DNA of 64,000 nucleotides, taken from Hymenoscyphus infarciens (lineage: Eukaryota; Ascomycota; Leotiomycetes; Helotiales; Helotiaceae). The stretch's first letter is position 1. Every line of letters begins with the position of its first letter. Below the pieces are notes generated by a model. That model saw only the letters and a program-made list of their open reading frames with translations. It made no database searches and was not told the DNA's origin. Of the stretch, positions 56,561 to 64,000 are shown piece by piece. The position numbers were made by a program, and so were the translations under genes. The stretch spans positions 23,150-87,149 of the forward strand of contig LLCB01000255.1 in the NCBI GenBank assembly GCA_001414345.1. Direction: 5' to 3'.

Positions 56561-59500
56561 ATTTTGTCACATATCATGACTATAAGGCTATCCTCTATTG
56601 TTTCTCTGGATGAAACACAGACAGTATTTTGGGACGGGATTGCATCGGTACAGCGGTCGGAAGCGATGTATGCTCGGCGATGTTTCTCTTCGGCAGCAAA
56701 ATAGCAGAAGAAACCGGCAATACATCTACCAATGATGACGGGAGACCCAGAATATAGATTCCATACTAGAAATGTTGTGCGTATACCCTCGGAATTGAAA
56801 GTGGATGTTTTGCACTTACGGGATGGCGATTGATATAATTTCGAATATTTCTTTAGACTTCAAATATGATATCAAGTACCATCAAATCAAGCCATGTCAA
56901 CCCAGTGCAATCCAAGGTTTCTGACATGTTTTCGAATTTGTGGCCGAGTGGGTGGTGGAAAGTTGCAGAAAGCTTGGAGACTTGGGCGAAAGGCCGGCGG
57001 AAAACTCGCTTTGTGTACGCGCCGCGTTTGCCGAGGAGTGAATTTGCTGCTAAGATTTATGCCATAGATGTATATTCCCTCCGTTAGTCCAGCTAAAGAG
57101 CTCATTCACCCTGGGATTTTTAGCCCTATCAAAAGTCCTGAATGTATTTAGTCCTACGTACATAAAAGGAAGTGACACATAGAAAGAGAGACAAAGTCCA
57201 GCCCCTTTGACCACCCCCTGGCTCGGTCGAGTACCGTCGCCGCCTTCAATCCCCTTCTTTATTCTCGCCCTTTCTCTCTTCTGTCTCTACGGTAATTTTG
57301 CTCATAGTTTCTCGTCTTCACACCAGAACCGGTGTGCCAGAACCCTCCATGGTCGAATTTGCGGTTCGACTCACGGAAGAATCCCGAAGAAGCACGTCGA
57401 TTTGACCTAAATACAATTAAGACTATACGGACTTTTCAAACCCTTCTAACAAAAGAAGAGAAACTCATTTGAGCCGTCAAGAGTTGTTACAAATTCCTGT
57501 AGCATTTTAAACTCTTATTTGACAGCTTCCTAGTCAACGTAAAGTCGCCGGGCAGCATGTTTCTGAAAACCACGTCCCTTTTCTCGCCCTCGAGAGCAGC
57601 ATAACCCCTTTAAACTGCTCCTCGTTTGATAGCAACATGACTTCGCCAGTTCTTAACAATATAAAATTGCCAGACTACTAACACCACAGATTGAATTCTT
57701 CTCATCCAAAACCAAAAGCACGCTAGCTTTACTATTGGAATTAGGGTTTAAGCGATGTTATCACCTAAGAATACTTAATACCTATATATTGAACGAACCA
57801 CAGTCACCCAAGGAATTCAATGAAGAGACGTTAGATTTCTTTGAGCTTGAAATCCACACTGACCCACTGTTTCTAAGCCACCTCTTTGCGATCTCTTACT
57901 AACATTTCCCTAAAACCCTTTAGAAGAAATAAAAACTTAATTGTAACTGCTATCAATTGTGTTTTGAAATCTTGGTAAAGTGGGAATAACGTCATGAAGT
58001 GGCCGGGAGTTCTAAGAAACTTCTCGTATAGCTATGTATACGTAGAAGTGAAGGGGTATAGATGGGTATACGCGGGGACGGTATAGGTCCGAGTAGTACT
58101 GTAAACCTTTGTTTATTTTTTTATACCCTGGTCACCAAAAGATAGAATCATGGAGTCTGCCAAATGTTCTTGGGTCAGCCTAAAAGCTCCAAATTATCTT
58201 GAGAAGTGAGTGGAAGTACTTACAATGGTGTTGGTAAAACGTGGGGTTGCCAAGGATTCAGGGGCACTGCGGGGTCACAAAATTCCAACGTCACTTCATC
58301 GACTGCTTCAACACCATTCCACCCCAACAAACTCCATGAATAGCAGCCTCTGTGCGATTGGGAAATTGTAGAGATAGGTCCAAGAGATCCTGTTTACTAT
58401 GCGTTTGAGGAGCGAGAGGTAATTTTGGACGGCATCTCAGAAAAGGATGCAATGAAAAATGATGTGTTTTTCGACAACCATAGTACCCAGGTTTGGGATT
58501 ATGGTTAGTGCATAGTCTAAAGTAAAGGCTGTAGACGAGGCATGGGCACGAATTCAAAGGTAAAGTTCGGGATTGCAAGATACCGTAGCTATCATGCATA
58601 CCAAGTTCACTTTGTTGGGTGTCAGCAAAGGAATCTCAAGCTAGTCCGCAGCACGTCAGACTTTAATTAAGTTTAGATGTCGGAAGAAACTCGTGAGTAT
58701 TGAGCAGGGAGTGTTGGGTGGACTTTCCAAGTAGAAATTTGAAAAGGGACAACTGCTAAATTATGTTCAGGACGCTTCGACACGACGCATATGCGAAATT
58801 ATATTGCTGGCTTTGGATTGCGGTCCATCACACCTGTTGTGCCAGTCGACGTTGTTCTTGTTTCCCCTCCTCTTCAAGTGCTATGCAGCAAGGCATTGCT
58901 CTATTCTAACCGATGGTAGTATCATGGCCGAGCAGCTTCGATCACCCAGCATGGCTTAGAGGTAGTAAGCATGAAGATAGCTGGCGCTCCTCTGTCAACT
59001 CGTGAAATGCTTCCGCCATTTTCGAATATCTTGAACCAGAAGGTAGGACGTATCCAACGGCTACCGCTGCTCCACCACGAAGATCTCTGTATGCGCACTC
59101 TCGCAGAGCCAATTCTTTATCGCAATGGATTATCGCGCGCGATATCACCCGTGAAGAGGGTTCGCCAGCATCTATATTCGTGCCGTCGTCGTGGGTTGCT
59201 GGGTGGTGTTGCCATCTCGATCGAAGTCGCATTTGCTTGCGAATTGGATATCCTTTGAGGGCGACAACAGTTAGCAAATGTTCTTCTTCCAAGAGTCGGA
59301 ATGAATCGAATACGTACTTGGAATGTTAGTATTCTTGCGCGGTTCTCTGTCTGTTGGTCCTGGCGTTCGTAGGTAGTGAAGCATCAGAAGTCACTTCAAC
59401 CATACTCACCTCCCGCCCTCGTCATCGATTCTAACGAAAGCCCCGTCAGACCCAAGTCACGAGGAAAAAGAGCAAACTCGTCTCGCGTGCGCAAACTGGC

Positions 59501-59760
59501 CAGTCCCGCCGCCAAACTTCTCCGTTGCCCCCTCGACCGCCCAGGTATAAATATTCTCCTCCGCCCACCTGAACCCCAACTCTTCCCTCTTCTCTCCTCA
59601 GCATCTGCATCTGCACCGCTACACATACACACACGCTTACCACTCACACACATCTTGAGGACTAACCACCCTCATTGATACCCTCTCATCCATACAATCC
59701 ATATCATCCACCTACCTTCCGACCTATCCGACTTTTACGACCTCACTGCAAGCAGTCACA
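56561..59760. other. Gene-poor unique sequence
   Basis: Normal composition returns, but I find no convincing gene over 3.2 kb. Open frames at 58291-58599 and 58942-59292 (minus) have no recognisable domain. The last 150 bases hold a TATA box and CT-rich leader for the gene at 59761. Confidence 0.5.
59546..59553 (+). promoter_or_regulatory. TATA box upstream of the small secreted protein
   Basis: TATAAATA lies about 210 bases before the ATG at 59761, followed by CT-rich sequence (TCTCCTCCGCC, CTTCCCTCTTCTCTCC) typical of fungal transcription start regions. Confidence 0.55.
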
Positions 59761-60204
59761 ATGTTCTCCCTCGTGGTTTCCGTTGTTGCTGCCTTCTGTG
59801 TTCTCCTCGCCCTCGCCCTCCCAGCACTCGCTGGACTTATCTCGCCACAATCTGCTGCTGTTGTGCTAACAGTTCCAGAGCCATCATCTCCTGTCGTTGC
59901 CGTCAAGACTGTCAAGCGTGTCCACTGGGTTATCGACCCAATCGACAATGACCCAGCGAACCTCAAGTACAACAACCTCCGCCAAGGCACCGCAGTTCCC
60001 CTCGAAGCAGAATTCAACGCGACAATTCACATCTGCAGAAGGAAAAGATGCTACAACTGCTACGCCCGCAACGGACGCGTCCCCTCCAAGATCCCAATGG
60101 AGAAGCTCGAGAAAGAGGATTTCGAGGAGAAGAGGGAAGCGGAGCGCACCGTTTTGCCACTCACCAAGACCCTCCAGGAGTTCATCTTGTATGAGATGGG
60201 TTAA
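59761..60204 (+). CDS. Small secreted protein, function unknown (may extend downstream)
   Basis: A 147-residue protein starting with a clear signal sequence (MFSLVVSVVAAFCVLLALAL, PALAG). The mature part has VKRVHWVIDPIDNDP, a short Cys block CRRKRCYNCYARNG and a charged Lys/Glu region. No family is recognised. The gene may continue: a donor-like GTTAAG overlaps the stop codon, and acceptors at about 60294 and 60476 would join exons in a consistent frame (GPVSTSSRVV... then LLEYFIVLGGNFTIVPMAHF), giving about 255 residues to the TGA at 60689-60691. A C21 homopolymer at 60209-60229 falls in that first putative intron. I keep the short model as the minimum supported. Confidence 0.5.
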   Translation: MFSLVVSVVAAFCVLLALALPALAGLISPQSAAVVLTVPEPSSPVVAVKTVKRVHWVIDPIDNDPANLKYNNLRQGTAVPLEAEFNATIHICRRKRCYNCYARNGRVPSKIPMEKLEKEDFEEKREAERTVLPLTKTLQEFILYEMG

Positions 60205-62416
60205 GTATCCCCCCCCCCCCCCCCCCCCCTTGCTTGCTTTCCAAAAAATACTTCAAACAGACCTCGCGGTCGACCAAAAAAACTTGAAAATATAGGTCCG
60301 GTTTCCACTTCATCGCGGGTGGTTCCTCGACGACTACGACTCCGGGTCTCAAAAACAATCACCAAAACACGGTTCGCCCGACTGCCACTTATTTCTTTCC
60401 TTTCTCAGGTATGACCCTTGGGTTGTCTTCTCACTTCATTTGCTTTTGACTTCATATACTGCTGACTTCTTCTAGCTCCTCGAGTACTTCATTGTGCTCG
60501 GAGGAAACTTTACGATTGTGCCTATGGCGCATTTCGTAACCAAATTCCGTGCTGCGTCAAAGTATCATTCGTTATCATCGATTGATACGAGGCCGCATTG
60601 CATTGGACAGACGGAGGAGATCCAGCTGACAATTGGTGCCATTCCAAGGATTGGATGGCAACCATGCGATCGCATTGGAGACATATCTTGAGAAAGTGCC
60701 TGTGGGTTTGTATGTACATAGATATCCATAGAAGAATGAGATCTTTGATGTTTTCCACCTTTGTTTACCTTGACCAAGTGAAAATTTGACGCGTTGTATC
60801 CATGGCAACTTCTTCTGGCAACTTGATTTCATTGATTGAGGACCGCGAAAAGCAACAATTCCCCACCGCCCCACCTTTTCTATGATATGTCTAAATAAGA
60901 CAACGACACTCATCAATCAATTTTCAGGTATCTTGCCCAGTGGCGCAACGGTTCTCGTTGGTCCTTGGAGTCAACTCTGGTGAGTGCTCGCAAACCTGTG
61001 ATCTAGGTCTATTTAGGTAGAACCAGCTGGCCAACAGCCCGGGTCAGATTGTATACTTCAATACCGAAAAATAGTTAAACACAGTGGTTTTTCAAAGCTC
61101 GGGGGACTACTTGTCCTAGCATTACTTTTGCTCTTTTTTGGCGTCGATGTCTTAGGGCTCACCTTGATATTTTTTATAGACTCTTTTTAGCTGCCTACGA
61201 GACACCGGGCAAGGGCGTAACTCAATGAGCCTTTTTGTCAACGTGGATCATAATACCAGAGTGCGATATCGTCACCTGTAGCCATGGATGTTTCAACCCA
61301 TTGCATCACCGCATCGAGATCTCCTCGAGGTAATTATTTGGCACAACTAACATGGCAAACGCCGAGAGAAGACTTGGAACTCCGCCCTCGTACTCCTACT
61401 TGCGTTCCACGAGCACCGATACTTCTTCGCGCAATGTAGCTCATTCTCGGGGAAGACTCAAAAATCATTCGTGCAAATAGAGTATCGCTTCCATTATCGT
61501 AGCAGGCGGTGTTATGCGTCGGTGATCTTGATTCATTACGCTACTGTGGGTTCCATATGGTAATCCTGTTAGAGCTTAGCTACTATACCAAAAGAGGCTG
61601 CAAAGATCCTATGATTCAGAGGTGACGAAATATATGAAATGTCTAGTGAGAATGGTGCATTGGTGTAGGCAGTGAAGAGGTGCTTTACGGCCAAAATGGG
61701 AACATGATTGATACTTATGTGAAAAGATAGCTCCGAACATCTCGTTCCTATTAACAAGATAAAGCTATCGCGAAGTTGTGGTGGTGAAAAAATTACCCTC
61801 CGGTCCTTCGCCCCTTTCCCCGGCCTGGTAAGCGAAAATACCTCCGATATCGGAGTAACCACGCTGAAATCACGTGGCTCTGAGATAACTTCTGGTCAAC
61901 TTTGGGGTTATTTACCGCTGGCTTTAGGATAACAGGAGCTGGTTTGACACCTTCGAGCGTATTATTCTTCTCTCGAAAGGGTTCTGCATGGGGTGTATTG
62001 AAGAGATTCGGAGGGAAGGCGCGAGCAAAGACACAACACTGGACTCTCCCAGGTATAACCACCCCCAAAAAACCACAACAACGAAAATCTACATTGATAC
62101 AGATAATACCCATGATGCCGTCGCTCGACACTGAGGCAAAAACCATCATGGGCATCTTTTTTGACCCTTTGCTGAAGCAAGAGGCACAGCTAGAGGTCTG
62201 CTTTCCCCATAGATAGCTTGCTCTCTTTCCCTTCTCAACAAAATTTTTAAGAGGCTAATTTGTATATAAATCTCAAGATTAGGACCCATAAAACTTTCAC
62301 TATGCAGACAACATGGCTAGTAAAGCGATGAGCAAACATAGTGCCTGAAGAAGCCCACATCCATAGGGATCTTGACAGCCAGCAAACAATTATCTTGAGC
62401 CAAAGTTACCGGACTT
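60205..62416. other. Intergenic, no firm gene
   Basis: Apart from the possible downstream exons of the 59761 gene (to 60691), no coding region is supported. Open frames at 61793-62216 occur on both strands without domain signals. Confidence 0.45.
60209..60229. repeat. C21 homopolymer
   Basis: Twenty-one consecutive C residues, directly after the stop codon of the short secreted-protein model. Confidence 0.9.
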
Positions 62417-63582
62417 TTGGCAAATTTGGACAACTTGGATGAGGATTATGAGGAGGAATTGTATCTCGAGGGCTGGGGGAGTCTTTGCCGTGGTATTGAA
62501 GAAGCGCGAATGAAGGGGACGGGATACGCAATACATACACAACAGATCAGCAATCTAGTGGAGACTCTATTCAGAACGATAGCGCCGGATGAGCTGGCAG
62601 CATCAATCATTATTTGCTTTGAGCCAACTTTCATCAGAGAATACCAACGAGCCCACCCCTGCGAGAATGATGAACAGAGTAGCAGCAATGGTGGTTTTCT
62701 GAACGGATTGACTTCTTGGAAAGATCTCGTCAGGGAATACAAGCCAGCCTTCGCTGGTAGATTAGAAGTACAGGGGTATATGCAAAGCACCACCGAAATC
62801 TGCGCAGACGAAACTGGCACTCGGCTCATGGATAGCTTACGATATACAATACGAAAGCTCAGTGATCAAATGGCAAAGAAGGAAACTAATTTGAGGATAG
62901 GGTTACACAGGCAGGAGAAGCCAGAGACGAAGAACAAGCTGAAGAAACGAGAATAGCTGTCAGAGGCAGACGAAAAGCTGGACGCACTTCCAAATGGGCT
63001 CAAGATGAGCTTGTAGTCTGCAAAAGGACCGTGGAGGAAAACTTGGAGAGGGCGAAAAAGGGAGAGAGGTTGGACGGTGAACTGCAGTGAGCGAACTCAC
63101 GCCACCGAGATGCGGAGAAGAAAGCAGAGAAGACTAAGAATGCGTTAAATAATGAGGTGACCAAAATCCGGAAACTCATGATGTAAATAAGACTCTTAGA
63201 CTTTTCAAGGCAGTAGTAAAAAGACCAGAGAACCCTAACATAGGTCAGCCGCTGTGGAAAAGACCAACACCGAGGCCATTGCAGAGAAAAAGAAGATTGA
63301 GATCGATACACCGAAGCAAACTTTCTCTCACGAAGGCAAACAACAAGTTCGACTCCAAATTTCAAGAACAGAGAGATGAAATCGAGAAATTGACCAAGCA
63401 GGTCCAAGTTTGGTGCAGAGATAGAGGAGGAGAGACTCAGGAAAGCAGTTACTCCGTTGGAGAAGAGACTCAAAGCCCAAGAAAGCGACCACCAAGAAGC
63501 TAGATTGGCCGATCAATCTGCGCACCAAGAATTAGCCAAAGAAAACCAGGACTTGAAGGGAGAATTAAGGCGAGTTAATTAA
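62417..63582 (+). pseudogene. Decayed coiled-coil protein gene
   Basis: The first 179 codons are open (start MANLDNLDEDYEEEL, or a later Met) and end with the Lys/Glu-rich LHRQEKPETKNKLKKRE. After the stop, coding character continues in shifting frames: KWAQDELVVCKRTVEENLER is interrupted by a TGA at about 63088-63090, then RHRDAEKKAEKTKNALNNEV to a TAA near 63184, AAVEKTNTEAIAEKKKIEID in the same style, then LTKANNKFDSKFQEQRDEIE in another frame and AEIEEERLRKAVTPLEKRLK to a final stop near 63582. All pieces are heptad-rich coiled coil, so they once formed one protein. Two of the stops are TGA/TAA where a CGA or CAA codon could have been, in keeping with C-to-T mutation. No function is recognised. 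Confidence 0.6.
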
Positions 63583-64000
63583 GGCGAGTCAGAGCAGCGC
63601 TAGTATCCCGAAACAAGAAGGGAGAACAGTTTGGAAAGGGCAACAAGAAGAACGATGATGAGGGTAATTCGGGCGGCAATGGTGTTAGTGTAGGCACTAG
63701 CTATTGAAAAGTTTGGTGACAGAGGAAGGCGGAACTATGGCAAGACTACACTACAGGTATGGGATTAAGAGCTGTAGTAGAAGAAGTTAGTCAGGGCAAC
63801 GAAGAAAACAGGAATTGCCACATACGTCAGTCTACTGCAATCAATTTACGATGCCCAGTCTTTTCAACTCAAATAGAATGAACATACCATTTGGAAATGT
63901 GACCCTGTCATCTCATACAAATCAATGGACGCTTTTTTTATCTGACCAGTAACCAAAAGTTCTTAAACCATCTCAGATGCTGAACCAAGCACCCCCCCCC
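63583..64000. other. Non-coding end of window
   Basis: No gene is seen. The window ends in a run of nine C residues. Confidence 0.5.

Noticed and set aside
58291..58599. Minus-strand frame with RLCTNHNPKPGYYGC, considered as a fifth MC-CxH family member
   Set aside because: It lacks the Met-Cys start, has C-x2-H instead of C-x-H and no closing CxxC. The resemblance is too weak.
58942..59292. 116-codon minus-strand frame
   Set aside because: No domain, no signal peptide, no splice context and mixed composition; a plus-strand frame of similar length overlaps it.
1..64000. CRISPR arrays, bacterial operons, rRNA or tRNA genes
   Set aside because: No spaced palindromic arrays were seen and the gene style is eukaryotic. 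No region paired convincing tRNA A and B boxes by eye; a covariance-model scan would be decisive.

Overview
This window comes from a filamentous ascomycete. Genes carry many short introns (mostly 45-110 bp, GT-AG with occasional GC-AG), and the gene set is typically fungal: a PDR-type ABC transporter, a membrane-anchored P450, a DUF3336/patatin lipase, a GH106-like hydrolase, an inner-kinetochore-like protein and a CorA-like membrane protein. Several AT-rich islands almost lack CpA/TpG and are saturated with TpA, the footprint of repeat-induced point mutation (RIP). A Leotiomycete (Helotiales-like) origin is my guess from general gene style. The sequence shown does not prove it.

Layout. 1-1.26 kb: 3' part of a mitochondrial-carrier-family gene. 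2.4-14.1 kb: four small cysteine-rich proteins sharing one MC...CxH...C...C...CxxC pattern (2.4, 4.7, 12.6 and 13.9 kb), interspersed with a patatin-domain lipase (7.0-9.5 kb), a tiny TA-flanked inverted-repeat element (6.3 kb) and an AT-rich island with a MITE-like element (10.3-11.75 kb). 14.5-25 kb: zinc alcohol dehydrogenase, a frame-broken Ser/Thr-rich secreted protein, a putative CENP-U/Ame1-like kinetochore protein and a GH106-like glycoside hydrolase. 25.8-31.7 kb: an in-frame fusion of a 3-beta-HSD-type SDR with a hemerythrin domain, then a GNAT-like protein with an acidic N-terminus and ankyrin-like segments. 33.3-34.9 kb: a CorA-like membrane protein. 37.4-39.2 kb: an intronless P450. 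41.6-47.1 kb: a 15-exon PDR/ABCG transporter. 48.3-56.5 kb: a heavily RIP-mutated block built on a 3.44-kb tandem duplication, ending in a less degraded copia-like LTR fragment. 56.5-64 kb: gene-poor, with one small secreted protein (59.8 kb) and a decayed coiled-coil gene (62.4-63.6 kb).

The genes do not form an obvious biosynthetic cluster. The P450 and PDR transporter are neighbours separated by about 2.3 kb, divergently arranged, and could take part in detoxification or metabolite handling, but no backbone enzyme is present. The most distinctive items are the dispersed family of MC-CxH small proteins lying around a RIP-affected island, and the SDR-hemerythrin fusion. Exon structures were derived by hand from splice signals and reading-frame continuity. 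The exon sums of the hydrolase, SDR-hemerythrin, GNAT, kinetochore and dehydrogenase models are multiples of three, which supports them.
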